From NCBI GenBank assembly GCA_950097015.1, contig CATNEN010000007.1, positions 310,001 through 374,000 of the forward strand: a DNA stretch of 64,000 bases, given 5' to 3'. Positions 24,502 through 36,529 of this stretch are shown piece after piece (positions within the stretch are counted from its first letter, which is position 1; every line of letters begins with the position of its first letter). The position numbers and the translations under genes were made by a program. The notes beneath the pieces were generated by a model, which saw only the letters and a list, made by a program, of their open reading frames with translations, was not told where the DNA came from and made no database searches. The DNA is from Macrostomum hystrix (taxonomy: Eukaryota > Platyhelminthes > Macrostomidae).

Positions 24502-25640
24502 CTTTCTCATCTCAGCGCCTCTACCGTCAATGGTCGCAACCACACCTGTGATAATGCGAGTGGGTTGTCTTTGCTGCACTTCCATGCAGCTTGTTCCACG
24601 CCACACTCGAGAGCCACGTACAGGGTCAAGGCACAGGCCTCATACAGTTTCTTGCTTCGTACAATGGCAATGTATGTGCTCCGCATAAGATATGGTTGCC
24701 AGCCCCAGATATGGTCTTCCAGCTAGCCTGCGCAGGATGTTCAGACGTCTTCTGCACACCTCCACGACGTTGTCCAAATGAGTGGTGAAACGGAAATTAG
24801 GCTCGTCCAGCCACTTCACGGCTCTCCCCAGATGGCACCGCCACAGGGAGGAGCCATTTCTCGCTCCAAGCTTGCACAATCCCGACTGCCTCCCGTAGTA
24901 GTGGCATGGCTCCGGCCGTCGTTCTGTGACTTGTCCAGGTGGCAAGATCGTCAGCAAATCCACTCACACTCGTCGATTGCTTGCGAGAGTCTGATGAGTT
25001 GGTCCTCTGTGGAGCTTGCGTTTCGCTGAAACCTCTTGATGCCAAGACATATCGGATCCGATTCTCGAGTATTCTTTCCATGAGCCTACTGAGGCTCGAT
25101 GTGAGGCCAACCGGCCTATGCGAGCCAACGTCTTTAGCCAGCTACAGCGAGTTAAGCGCTCTCCTAGCCCACCTTGCCTGGCTCGAGCTGCGCTCACCTT
25201 CGCATGAACCTTGATGTTGGCCTTCGTTCTATCCGCTTCCCTTCATGCTTCAACACCTGATTAATTGGGTTCAATACCACTGTGTCCTCCTAGTTGCCTC
25301 AACACCTTCCACAGTTTACTGGCGGTTGCGTTCTCTTGAAGGTGCCTCTCCCAGTGCTCAATTGCTTTCTCTGCACCAGAGTGTTGCCGTTAATGCGCTT
25401 GTCTACTTCTTTCCATGCGTCCGAGACCATCCGTAGCTGTTCCCTGACCATCCATCTATTTGACAATTTGCTCGCCCCGACTGTCTCTATGGGTAGGCAG
25501 TTGAGCTGCTCAGGGTGCCTTAACAGCTCTAAACAGCAGCAGGTTTCCGGCCAGTATCACAGTGATGTAGCCACAGTGGAAGATCGGGCATGCGCCCCTC
25601 CACAGAAGACCAAATTTAAGACCACATTAGTTTAATATCG
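24502..25640 (-). mobile_element. Degenerate non-LTR reverse transcriptase (LINE) fragment
   Basis: On the minus strand several frames join into a decayed jockey-like reverse transcriptase. SLSRLMERILENRI near 25090 matches the finger region, GFADDLATWTSH near 24950 is the YADD-type active site with Phe for Tyr, WLDEPNFRFTTHLDNVVEVC near 24790 and RIITGVV near 24560 match the region after the catalytic site. The segment between the finger motif and the FADD box is much too short, so an internal deletion has occurred, and several frameshifts are present. The 3' continuation is at 18480-19021, beyond the inserted CACTA-like element. Confidence 0.75.
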
Positions 25641-26032
25641 AGAACGCAGGATTTCAATTTAGCTGGATAAATATAGGCGGCTGCACAATTCAGCGCTGGA
25701 TGACAAACAGATTTTTAGTAGAAACAACACTGTGAACAACCATATAATGATCATCATATTTATACATTTATACTTCACAATGCTACAGAACATTGCAAAA
25801 GTACAAAGCTTTTTTAAAACAAGAAACTTGTGATGGACCCAGAATATTTAGAGCGTATTCCATTCCCTATTGAAAGCATAATTCACATATCAAAAGTTGC
25901 ATCATTGGCATTTCTCTAGAAACCGGCCAACCATCCATCCAGTATTAGACTTTTAAACCAGCCATTAAAGCATTGAAAGTTTTTCTTGCATTCACAAGTT
26001 CACAAGCAAATAAAAACAGTAGAAGCAAAATG
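25641..26032 (-). other. Region 3' of the SLC16-like gene, no gene seen
   Basis: These 390 bp follow the stop codon of the transporter gene on the minus strand and should contain its 3' UTR. The sequence is AT-rich; I did not find a canonical AATAAA signal on the minus strand close to the stop. Confidence 0.4.
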
Positions 26033-29000
26033 TCAAATTGTCGACTCTCGAATTGTGATCTCAGTTTTGCCATTCTGAGCCGACGCGGTTGCTGCTGTTG
26101 CCGACTGATCAGCAGCCTCTTCGGCAGCTTCCGCGAGCTCATGGGGTGCAGTCAACAGCGCTGTCTCGTCAACACCAGCGGCGCTGGCCTCCGACGTGTT
26201 GAGCCGACGCCGCCGCAGATGACCGGCCTGACTGGCGCCCAGGCTCATATTGGATCTGGTGAGGGACACCACGCTGGGCGCCTTCTGCCAGATGCCGTCT
26301 GGGTCCGTCAGTGCCTCGTCATAAGCTGCCAATGGAGACGCAAAAGGCTTTAGACACTCCAACTGACACTCTCCAACTGACACTCTCCAACTGACACTCT
26401 CCAACTGACACTCTCCAACTGACACTCTCCAACTGTCACTCTCCAACTGACACTCTCCAACTGACACTCTCCAACTGACACTCTCCAACTGACACTCTCC
26501 AACTGACACTCTCCAACTGACACTCTCCAACTGACACTCTCCAACTGACACTCTCCAACTGACACTCTCCAACTGACACTCTCCAACTGACACTCTCCAA
26601 CTGACACTCTCCAACTGACACTCTCCAACTGACACTCTCCAACTGACACTCTCCAACTGACACTCTCCAACTGACACTCTCCAACTGACACTCTCCAACT
26701 GACACTCTCCAACTGACACTCTCCAACTGACACTCTCCAACTGACACTCTCCAACTGACACTCTCCAACTGACACTCTCCAACTGAAACTCTCCAACTGA
26801 CACTCTCCAACTGACACTCTCCAACTGATACTCTCCAACTGACACTCTCCAACTGACACTCTCCAACTGACACTCTCCAACTGACACTCTCTCCAACTGA
26901 CACTCTCCAACTGACACTCTCCAACTGACACTCTCCAACTGACACTCTCCAACTGACACTCTCCAAATGACACTCTCCAACTGACACTCTGCAACTGACA
27001 CTCTCCAACTGTCACTCTCCAACTGTCACTCTCCAACTGATACTCTCCAACTGACACTCTCTCCAACTGACACTCTCTCCAACTGACCCTCTCGAACTGA
27101 CACTCTCCAACTGTCACTCTCCCCAACTCACACTCTCTCCAACTGTCACTCTCCCCAACTTTCACTCTCCCCAACTGACACTCTCTCCAACTGTCACTCT
27201 CCCCAACTGACACTCTCCAACTGACACTCTCCAACTGTCACTCTCCAACTGACACTCTCCAACTGACACTCTCCAACTGACACTCTCCAACTGACACTCT
27301 CCAACTGTCACTCTGCAGCTGATACTCTCCAACTGTCACTCTCCAACTGACACTCTCCAACTGACACTCTCCAACTGATACTCTCCAACTGTCACTCTCC
27401 AACTGTCACTCTCCAACTGACACTCTCCAACTGACACTCTCCAACTGACACTCTCCAACTGTCACTCTCCAACTGACACTCTGCAGCTGATACTCTCCAA
27501 CTGTCACTCTCCCCAACTGACACTCTCTCCAACTGTCACTCTCCCCAACTGACACTCTCTCCAACTGTCACTCTCTCCAACTGACACTCTCCCCAACTGA
27601 CACTCTCTCCAACTGTCACTCTCCCCAACTGACACTCTCTCCAACTGACACTCTCCAACTGACACTCTCGAACTGACACTCTCCCCAACTGATACTCTCT
27701 CCAACTGTCACTCTCTCCAACTGTCACTCTCTCCAACTGACACTCTCCCCAACTGTCACTCTCCCCAACTGACACTCTCTCCAACTGTCACTCTCCCCAA
27801 CTGACACTCTCTCCAACTGTCACTCTCCCCAACTGACACTCTCTCCAACTGTCACTCTCTCCAACTGACACTCTCCCCAACTGTCACTCTCTCCAACTGT
27901 CACTCTCTCCAACTGACACTCTCCCCAACTGACACTCTCTCCAACTGACACTCTCTCCAACTGACACTCTCTCCAACTGTCACTCTCCCCAACTGACACT
28001 CTCTCCAACTGTCACTCTCTCCAACTGACACTCTCTCCAACTGACACTCTCTCCAACTGCCACTCTCCCCAACTGACACTCTCTCCAACTGTCACTCTCT
28101 CCAACTGACACTCTCTCCAACTGTCACTCTCTCCAACTGACACTCTCTCCAACTGTCACTCTCCCCAACTGACACTCTCTCCAACTGTCACTCTCTCCAA
28201 CTGACACTCTCTCCAACTGACACTCACTCCAACTGTCACTCTCCCCAACTGACACTCACTCCAACTGACACTCTCCAACTGTCACTCTCCCCAACTGACA
28301 CTCTCTCCAACTGTCACTCTCCCCAACTGACACTCTCTCCAACTGTCACTCTCCCCAACTGACACTCTCTCCAACTGACACTCTTCCCAACTGTCACTCT
28401 CTCCAACTGTCACTCTCTCCAACTGACACTCTCCCCAACTGACACTCTCTCCAACTGACACTCTCTCCAACTGACACTCTCTCCAACTGCCACTCTCCCC
28501 AACTGACACTCTCTCCAACTGTCACTCTCTCCAACTGACACTCTCTCCAACTGACACTCTCTCCAACTGTCACTCTCCCCAACTGACACTCTCTCCAACT
28601 GACACTCTCTCCAACTGACACTCTCTCCAACTGACACTCTCTCCAACTGTCACTCTCCCCAACTGACACTCTCTTCAACTGTCACTCTCTCCAACTGACA
28701 CTCTCTCCAACTGACACTCTCTCCAACTGACACTCTCTCCAACTGACACTCTCTCCAACTGTCACTCTCCCCAACTGACACTCTCTCCAACTGACACTCT
28801 CCAACTGACACTCTCGAACTGACACTCTCTCCAACTGACACTCTCTCCAACTGTCACTCTCCCCAACTGACACTCTCTCCAACTGTCACTCTCTCCAACT
28901 GACACTCTCTCCAACTGACACTCTCTCCAACTGTCACTCTCCCCAACTGACACTCTCTCCAACTGACACTCTCTCCAACTGACACTCTCTCCAACTGACA

Positions 29001-32000
29001 CTCTCTCCAACTGTCACTCTCCCAAACTGACACTCTCTTCAACTGTCACTCTCTCCAACTGACACTCTCTCCAACTGACACTCTCTCCAACTGTCACTCT
29101 CTCCAACTGACACTCACTCCAACTGACACTCTCTCCAACTGTCACTCTCTCCAACTGACACTCTCCAACTGACACTCTCCAACTGACACTCTCGAACTGA
29201 CACTCTCCAACTGACGATTTCTTTTACTGACACTCTCTCCAACTGACACTCTCAAATTGACACTCTCTCCTACTGTCACTCTCCCCAACTGACACTCTCT
29301 CTAGCTGTCACTCTGTCCAACTGACACTCTAAGTGTCTGTCTCCCACTTTCCATATGTCACACATCCTCTCTTTATTTGTCAATCTATCTATTAATCTGT
29401 CACTGCTTCTCAGCAGAGTGACGCGGCTTACCCTGAATATCCAGGTTAGACTTGGTCATTTGATCGAAGTCCTCCGCCACGGTAGCTGCCGGGTAGGCCT
29501 GTTTAATTAGCCCGAGCAGAAATATGCAACTAGTTTAAATATTTACAACTTTTTATTCCGTTTCGATTTTATGAATTCTAGAAACAGCTAAAGGAAGCAC
29601 TCAATGCAAGTACTCACGGTTTCAGGCTGGGCAAGCAGATTTTCAATCTTATCTAGTATTCGATCCTAGCCTTATGAGCCTGTTAGCTGCTATCCTCTTC
29701 ATTCCAATGTCCACTGCAAAGAACTCTGGCTTAAACGGAAGGACTAAAGGCTAGGGGGTGGTGGGATTTGAGCCCCTTGCAGAGAAGGGGATCGGGGGGA
29801 GAGACTGTGCAGGACGGCCTCCAGCGAGCTAAAATCCCAGGAAGGGAAGGAATGATAGGGAGAGAGGAAGACGGGTAGAGAGAGCTGTGGATAGGCAAGA
29901 CAGAGAGAGAGAGGAGCTGAAGCAGAAGTCGTTATCAAAAAATAGAAACGGGGGAGAGGAATTCGCTGAGCAGCAGCGGGTAGCGATTTTGGTCAGCGGT
30001 CTCAGCAGTCAGCCCATATCCAGGCCCCACTAACCCCCCATTACGCTCAATCGCAGCTTCTTCTTCTTCATCGAGTACTGAGCATGTTTTTTGGTAATCC
30101 AAGCCGCTTAAAACTGAAGGGACAGCTAGAGGCTTGGACTGAAAGTGACACTCAGCAAAGTGAGATATTTCTTGGCGAAACTAAAAAATCAAAGCATGCA
30201 TTCGGCTCCGTTTACATTGTAATTTTTTTAATTAATTCAGTAGCTGTTGCTGTTGCAGTACCAGCAGTTATCTGGGGTAGACATGTGGGTTAGTGTGGCG
30301 GATAACCCCTCTCTCTCTGGACTGGGGTTTGTAGCCTAGTAGGTCAGGGCGTTGGACTCACAACTCGAAGGTCGGCAGTTCGATTGCCGACTCCAGTGGA
30401 ACAAATTTATGTCATAATTAGCAAATCACTTAACTCTGCATTGCTTCAGTTGCCCCAGCTGTTAAATGGTAATTGAGGGCGGTGTGGCTCGAACCGCTGC
30501 TTGATCTGCTTGCATAAATTAAAAATTGCCATGATAAGACGCACAACTTGGAAAAAAGCAAATATCTAAAGGCATTTGACACCAAATCCTACGTCTCACT
30601 TAGGACACATTTTATAAAAAACGCACTAAGACCAGGAAATCCTGTTTCACTGGTGCTCCGCAGAGCTGCCAGTATATAATACACAGAAAGCTAACAAACT
30701 TTGGCGATGGGAGAAGTGATTCAAAGTGAACGAAAAAAATAAGTCAGTCACGCGAACATTGGCTAGAGTGCAGTGCTTCAAGAATAACGATGGGAACATA
30801 TTTGCGTGACTTCACCGATTTTCATCAGCGTAGTTGAATTTTATTACTACTATCCGAATCCTGATATCCTGAAATCCCAGAATCCAGAATCCCAGAATCC
30901 AGAATCCCAGAATCCAGAATCCCAGAATCCAGAATCCCAGAATCCAGAATCCCAGAATCCAGAATCCCAGAATCCAGAATCCCAGAATCCAGAATCCCAG
31001 AATCCAGAATCCCAGAATCCAGAACCCAGAATCTAGAATTCCAGAATCCAGAATCCCAGAATCCAGAACCCAGAATCTAGAATTCCAGAATCCCAGAATC
31101 CAGAATCCAGAATCCAGAATCTAGAATTCCAGAATCCCAGAATCCCAGAATCCAGAATCCCAGAATCCAGAATCCCAGAATCCAGAATCTAGAATTCCAG
31201 AATCCCTGAATCCAGAATCCCAGAATCCAGAATCCCAGAATCCAGAATCCCAGAATCCAGAATCCCAGAATCCAGAATCCCAGAATTTTATATCCTAGAG
31301 TTCTGAGTCCCAGAATCTTTAATCCCAGAATCCTTAATAACATAATTCTAAATCCCAGAATCTAATACACCAGAATCCTGAATCCAAGTAGAATCCTTAA
31401 TCCCAGTAGATGCCTGAATCTCAGATTATGATTATATAAAGATTTCTAGAGCATCATAACTACAGTTGATAAATTCATGAATTTCAAAATCGAAATTGTC
31501 TCACCTGTTTCGTAGGCGGTATGAAGAACATAATTAAGCTGCCAATAATTGGAGATGCCCCCGATATGTAGAATGGCAGATCCCAACGTCCCGTGGAATC
31601 GTTGATGTAGCCTGCGGGTGAATTTGTTTACGTTCAATTTCACTGGAGGCTATTGTCATTTTATTTTAGGGGTGGATGAAGGCTGTCAGAGGGGTAGAGG
31701 AAAGCTGTCAGAGAAGTGGAGGAATGCTGTTAGAGGGGTAGAGGAAAGCTGTCAGACGGGTAGAGGAAAGCTGTCAGAGGGGTAGAGGAAAGCTGTCAGA
31801 AGGGTAGAGGAAAGCTGTCAGACGGGTAGAGGAAAGCTGTCAGAAGGGTAGAGGAAAGCTGTCAGAGGGGTGGCGGGAGGTAGTCACAGGGGTGGAGGAA
31901 AGCTGTCAGAGCGGAGGTTGTCTAGCAGGCACTGACCGGTGATGAGGGGTCCGGTAGTGGTCGGTATGGAGATCATCTGGAGCAGGAAGCCGATGGCCTG

Positions 32001-35000
32001 GGACGCCCCAGTCGGGCCCACCAAGTCGAAGGCGATGGGACCGATCATGCAGACGAAGGTGCCGTCGCATGCTCCGAACAGCAGTGCCAGCAGGATCATC
32101 GGCACCCGGTGGCTGCACAGCGGGAACAGGCAGATGCTGACGCCCAGGATGCAGAAGGCAGCCTGTTGCAGTCGGACTCGGTTGACGCAGCGAACATCGG
32201 CCAGACGGCCAGTCAGGATTCGGAACACCCCGCTGGCCACGTTAATGCAGATCAGCAGGACGGCCGAGTCTGTCTGAGCTTGCTCGCGCACCGCAAGAAC
32301 GGCAGCGGCGGCGTCGGCGGCTTCGGCGGAGAGAGTCGAGTTGCTGGCTGTCAGGGCGGCGGCAGACTCAATGTCGGCTTGGGTGAGGTTGGCGAGCTCA
32401 AGTGCCCGCTCCTGGACAAAGTTGGGCTGCGGAGTTGGTGGATAGGAGACGTGTTAGATAGGAGACATGTTAGATAGTAGACATGTTAGATAGTAGACAT
32501 GTTAGATAGGAGACATGTTAGATAGGAGACATGTTAGATAGGAGAAATGTTAGATAGGAGACATGTTAGATAGGAGACATGTTAGATAGGAGACAGGTTA
32601 GATAGGAGACATGTTAGATAGTAGACATGTTAGATAGGAGACATGTTAGATAGTAGACATGTTAGATAGGAGACATGTTAGATAAGAGACATGTTAGATA
32701 GGAGACATGTTAGATGGGAGACATGTTAGATAGGAAACATGTAGACAGTAATGTCTTTAAACTCCTTAATATGCCTTTTAAATACAGAGAGCATTGTTAG
32801 AAGGGCGCAGGTTTATATAGCTGAAGAAAAAGCTTAAAAGATTTTTTAGTTGACACTTTAGTTAGTTACGAAGCTCAAATTTTCCGTTCCGCTGTTCCGC
32901 AAAAGTGCAACTGAGAGTCTGGCTTAAAATAATTATCGTTGGTAATCAATAATTACAGGGTGGGGGGTAAGGAATGGGAATAAGGGAAGCGAACAGCGCG
33001 GGAAAGATTGTTTGCAAGCAGCCTCGCAAAGTCATAAATGTGGACTCGCTGACCCGGCTAAATGTTGAATGACCAGGAGCAACCCCGCCTTTAACTACTC
33101 GTTCAGTTTTTTGTTTGCACTTTTATAACAGAAAAGTGCATTTAACTGAGCACGTCCAGGGTTTGAGTAAGGTAACGAGAAAATGGATCTATGATGCGTG
33201 TAAGATGGGCTTCCCGGGTTGGACGGGAAGTTCGAGTGAGGAAATTGTAAATTAAAAATAATTGCAAGACAACTGCGGGCAATGGCACGTCATTTGGTGA
33301 CACTAGACCCGCAGCCAGCGAGGAGGCAATTCTGCCCATTCCTCTGACTCCTAAGCACACACGCACACAGATACCTTACGCAGGCGCACAAAGGTGTGTA
33401 CATCTGCCCTGACTTTCTCATCGTCAGGCGGTGTACATTTCACTGTGCCTTGGAGGTTGGCCCTCAACGGCGTAAATTGCACGACAAGCCCCCAAAGCCT
33501 TTTCTAAGCGGCTGCATCTAAAATGAACGTGGCCTCGCCGCGGAATCGAGCTCAGGGACCTTGGTGCGAGAGGCAAACGTGTTAACCGCTCTGCCACTCG
33601 GCCCCTCCTTTGTTTAGGATGGAATATTCAAGTCTTTTTGTGGAGTTGCAGAAAAAAGAGCCGTCAGCAGGGGCGGGCAGACTGACCAGGAACATGAAGG
33701 GCACAAAGTAGCAGGGCGAGCAGACTGACCAGGAACATGAAGGGCACAAAGAAGCAGGGCGGGCAGACTGACCAGGAACATGAAGGGCACAAAGTAGCCA
33801 AACAGCGCGAACGGACAGCCGACAATCCAGACTAAAAAGCCGCGGTTTCGCCAGATGCTGACGTTGAGAAATTTGGCCAGGAAGGCGCGAACTCCGGCTA
33901 GGCGTTGCGTAATGGACGCCTGCGACAGGTAGTGATCCAGCTCAGCGTGACGGACGGGCCGCAGGGGTCGCCAGCTGATGGCATAGACAATCAAGAGAGC
34001 GGCCATACCGCAGTAGATCCTGAAGGTGTTGTGCACGCCGATCCTGTCCAGCAGCAGGGGCTTCAGGATGCGCGACAGGGCGACAGAGAACACGCCGCTG
34101 CCGAGCGTCACGATGCCGTTGGCGAGGCCGAGCCGACGGTCGAAGTGGTGGCCGAGGATCACGAGGCTAGGCGTGTAGACCAGGGCCGCACCGAAGCCGA
34201 ACAGGCAGCTGTGAGTGAAGAACAGCAGGTTGGCATTCTCAGGTGGCACAAATGAGCTGCCCAGGAAACTGCCGACAGCGATCACAGCCCCGGCGAAGGC
34301 GCAACGGCGAAGCCCTACTCGATCCATCACAATGCTGCCCAGGAAGGAGAAGAAGAACACGCAGCCGATGGTGGCTGAGCCGATGGAGCCTGCAGTTGTG
34401 GAGTGGAGTTGGGAATTGGTGGGCTTGGGGTAGAGTTGGGAATTGGTAGGCTTGGGGTAGAGTTGGGAATTGGTAGGCTTGGAGGTAGAGTTGTGAATCG
34501 AATTGGTAGGCTTGGAGTAGAGTTGGGAATCGAATTGGTAGGCTTGGAGAAGAGTTGGGAATCGAATTGGTAGGCTTGGAGAAGAGTTGGGAATCGAATT
34601 TTGTAGGCTTGGGGTAGAGTTGGGAAACGAATTGGTAGGCTTGGGGTAGAGTTGGGAATCGAATTGGTAGGCTTGGAGTAGAGTTGGGAATCGAATTGGT
34701 AAGCTTGGGGTAGAGTTGGGAATCAAATTGGTAGACTTGGGGTAGAGTTGGGAATCGAATTGGTAGACTTGGGGTAGAGTTGGGAATCGAATTGGTAGGC
34801 TTGGAGTCGAGTTGGGAATCGAATTGGTAGGCTTGGGGTAGAGTTGGGAATCGAATTGGTAGACTTGGGGTAGAGTTGGGAATCGAATTGGTAGGCTTGG
34901 AGTCGAGTTGGGAATCGAATTTGTAGGCTTGGAGAAGAGTTGGGAATCAAATTGGTAGACTTGGGGTAGAGTTGAGGGTAGAGTTACCTTGAAATATACC

Positions 35001-36529
35001 GAATGAGAATTACGCATTTTAGATGGCTTCAATGACTCTGATGTTAAGAGTGGTTCAACTAAATAAAACCGATTTTTCAAAGCAGTTTCTCTAAAAAAAG
35101 TCGCCTATGGAGGCTAGAACAGAAGACTGTGGTTTGCTAAACAATAGTCAATGCCGCAAAGTAGTGAGGCATTTAGCATTGCCTCAGTGTGTGCAGAGAC
35201 AAGACTGCCCTTTTCAATGCAGTCTAGCTACATATTTTATTTCTTACTGAGTCTAGGTCCGGCCACAGCCTCTAACACACCCAGCTTCTGGAGAAAATTT
35301 CATTTTCTGCATTTCAAATCGTTGCTTGCACGATGTCGCCTTATTTTTTCGCAATGTGATTCAACTGCTAAAATTAGAATCAGGATCAGAGCTGCTACAT
35401 TGTGAATTCGTCATGAATTCAGGTAGGTTGGGTAGGTCATGAATTTTAGATAGGCTGGGAAGGTCATTCCAGGTAGGTTGAGTAGGTCATGAATTCAAGG
35501 AGGTTGGGTAGGTCATGAATTCAGGTAGGTTGAGTAGGTCATGAATTCAAGGAGGTTGGGTAGGTCATGAATTCAGGTAGGTTGAGTAGGTAATTCAGGT
35601 AGGTTGGGTAGGTCATGAATTCAGGTAGGTTGGGCTGGGCTTCAGGTACGTTAAGCTGGGTTTCAGGTACTTTGGGCTGGGTTTCAGGTACGTTCAGCAG
35701 GGTTTCAGGTAGGCAGGGCTGGGTTTCAGGTAGGTTGGGCTGGGTTTCAGGTAGGTTGGGCTGGGTTTCAGGTATGTTGGGCTGGGTTTCAGGTAGGTTG
35801 GGCTGGGTTTCAGGTAGGTTGGGCTGGGTTTCAGGTAGGTTAGGCTGCGTTTCAGGTAGGTTAGGCTGGGTTTCAGGTATAGGTTCAGCAGGGTTTCAGG
35901 TAGGTTCAGCAGAGTTTCAGGTAGGTTCAGCAGGGTTTCAGGTATAGGTTCAGCAGGGTTTCAGGTATAGGTTCAGCAGGGTTTCAGGTAGGTTCAGCAG
36001 AGTTTTAGGTAGGTTCAGCAGGGTTTCAGGTATAGGTTCAGCAGGGTTTCAGGTATAGGTTCAGCAGGGTTTCAGGTATAGGTTCAGCAGGGTTTCAGGT
36101 AGGTTCAGCAGAGTTTCAGGTAGGTTCAGCAGGGTTTCAGGTAGGTTCAGCAGGGTTTCAGGTATAGGTTCAGCAGGGTTTCAGGTATAGGTTCAGCAGG
36201 GTTTCAGTGCAGGTAGGTTCAGCAGGGTTTCAGGTGGGTTCAGGTATAGGTTCAGCAGGGTTTCAGGTAGGTTCAGCAGGCTACTCACCTGCAACAGACT
36301 TGGAGATGCCTCTCGTTGTAATCAGCCAATCGCTGATGATGCCGAAGCTGTTAATGATGGAGAAAATGGTGCCATTGGCGCAGAATGATGTGAGACACAC
36401 CAGCCAGGCCATGGGGCCCCCATCAGCAGGTGTGAAGTCGACTGTCACCTCCACATTTGAAGCCTCCGGATCCGCAGAGACGCTTCCATTACCGTCTGCC
36501 GCGGCCTTTTGAATCGCCCTTGAAGTCAT
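26033..36529 (-). CDS. SLC16-like (monocarboxylate transporter family) membrane protein, 604 aa
   Basis: Six exons on the minus strand: 36529-36289, 34389-33773, 32426-31937, 31611-31505, 29498-29432 and 26325-26033 (1815 nt), with agreeing phases. It is a major facilitator protein of the SLC16 group. After a polar N-terminus, DGGPMAWLVCLTSF starts helix 1, where relatives have DGGWGW. GFGAALVYTPSLVILGHHF then RRLGLANGIVTLGSGV is the conserved helix 4-5 region, and GRLADVR marks the loop between helices 8 and 9 in the C-terminal half. GPLITGYINDSTGRWDLPF precedes helix 12. The last two exons encode a hydrophilic cytoplasmic tail with an RRRR stretch. The substrate cannot be deduced; the altered first motif argues against assuming lactate. 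Every intron contains a minisatellite. A possible extra in-frame exon of 30 nt lies at 29647-29618. Confidence 0.88.
26343..29335. repeat. 3-kb minisatellite, 14-bp then 16-bp unit
   Basis: It fills most of intron 5 of the SLC16-like gene. From 26343 to about 27060 the unit is CCAACTGACACTCT (14 bp). From there to about 29160 it is mostly CTCCAACTGACACTCT (16 bp), often in pairs alternating CTCC/CCCC and GACA/GTCA, giving a 32-bp higher-order period. The edge beyond 29200 is degenerate. The long open frames across it come from the period and are not genes. Confidence 0.97.
29520..30310. other. Intronic stretch of the SLC16-like gene, purine-rich, no gene seen
   Basis: Part of intron 4. It includes a G/A-rich segment at 29750-29960 and a small candidate exon at 29647-29618 (minus). 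I recognise no mobile element. Confidence 0.45.
30326..30540 (+). mobile_element. tRNA-derived SINE, family 2
   Basis: The head has a good pol III A box (TAGCCTAGTAGG near 30332) and a B-box-like GCAGTTCGATTGCC near 30375, about 40 bp apart as in tRNAs. A tRNA-unrelated body follows (ACTTAACTCTGC, CCAGCTGTTAAATGG). The arms do not fold into a full cloverleaf, so it is not a tRNA gene. It lies in intron 4 of the SLC16-like gene, opposite in strand. Only one copy is in the window. Confidence 0.6.
30868..31430. repeat. 15-bp minisatellite
   Basis: The unit is AGAATCCCAGAATCC, pure from 30870 to about 31020, then mixed with shorter variants and decaying to 31430. It occupies intron 4 of the SLC16-like gene. 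Confidence 0.93.
31675..31915. repeat. About 21-bp minisatellite in SLC16-like intron 3
   Basis: The unit is close to GGGTAGAGGAAAGCTGTCAG with an extra base, about 11 copies, ending some 20 nt from the 5' splice site of exon 3. Confidence 0.9.
32440..32748. repeat. 16-bp minisatellite in SLC16-like intron 2
   Basis: About 19 copies of GGAGACATGTTAGATA with scattered G/T changes. It lies about 15 nt from the acceptor side of exon 3 of the gene. Confidence 0.93.
33240..33606 (-). mobile_element. tRNA-derived SINE, family 1, most complete copy
   Basis: Read on the minus strand from 33606, it starts GGGGCCGAGTGGCAGAGCGG, containing a perfect pol III A box (complement of 33586-33596). A B-box-like GAGCTCGATTCCG follows at the complement of 33541-33553. 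The head resembles a class II (Ser/Leu-like) tRNA. The body ends in a conserved block (complement of about 33275-33355) and an AT-rich tail. Related copies are at 43660-43920 and 62495-62800. It sits in intron 2 of the SLC16-like gene. Confidence 0.8.
33671..33796 (-). repeat. 43-bp triplication across an exon/intron junction
   Basis: Three copies begin at 33671, 33714 and 33757. Each contains the end of SLC16-like exon 2 (coding for VPFMFL) and its donor G|GTCAGT. I chose the first donor in transcript order (33772) because it joins exon 3 in phase 0. The unit length is not a multiple of three. Confidence 0.9.
34395..34985. repeat. 32-bp minisatellite in SLC16-like intron 1
   Basis: About 18 copies of a unit containing GAATTGGTAGGCTTGG and GAGTTGGGAATC. 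It starts about 10 bp upstream of the exon 2 acceptor, so the apparent long open frame 33614-35080 is exon 2 plus repeat. Confidence 0.93.
35405..36280. repeat. Compound minisatellite (20-27 bp units) in SLC16-like intron 1
   Basis: The part to 35630 is built on AATTCAGGTAGGTTG plus GGTAGGTCATG. From 35630 the units are 20-bp GGTTTCAGGTAGGTTGGGCT and 20-23-bp variants with TATAGGTTCAGCAG. It ends about 8 nt from the exon 1 donor at 36288. Confidence 0.92.

Noticed and set aside
26350-29042. Many long minus-strand frames rich in ESVSWRV or GESDSWRE
   Set aside because: They are translations of the 14- and 16-bp minisatellite with no start context, no unique sequence and shifting frames. Only 26325-26033 is a real exon.
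30326-30400. Possible tRNA gene
   Set aside because: A and B boxes are present but stems do not close into a cloverleaf; a SINE body follows directly.
33905-34255. Plus-strand frames antisense to SLC16-like exon 2
   Set aside because: Shadow of a GC-rich exon; the minus strand gives the conserved transporter motifs.
35151-35405. 84-codon plus-strand frame in SLC16-like intron 1
   Set aside because: No recognisable domain and no splice signals in keeping with the gene; likely chance.
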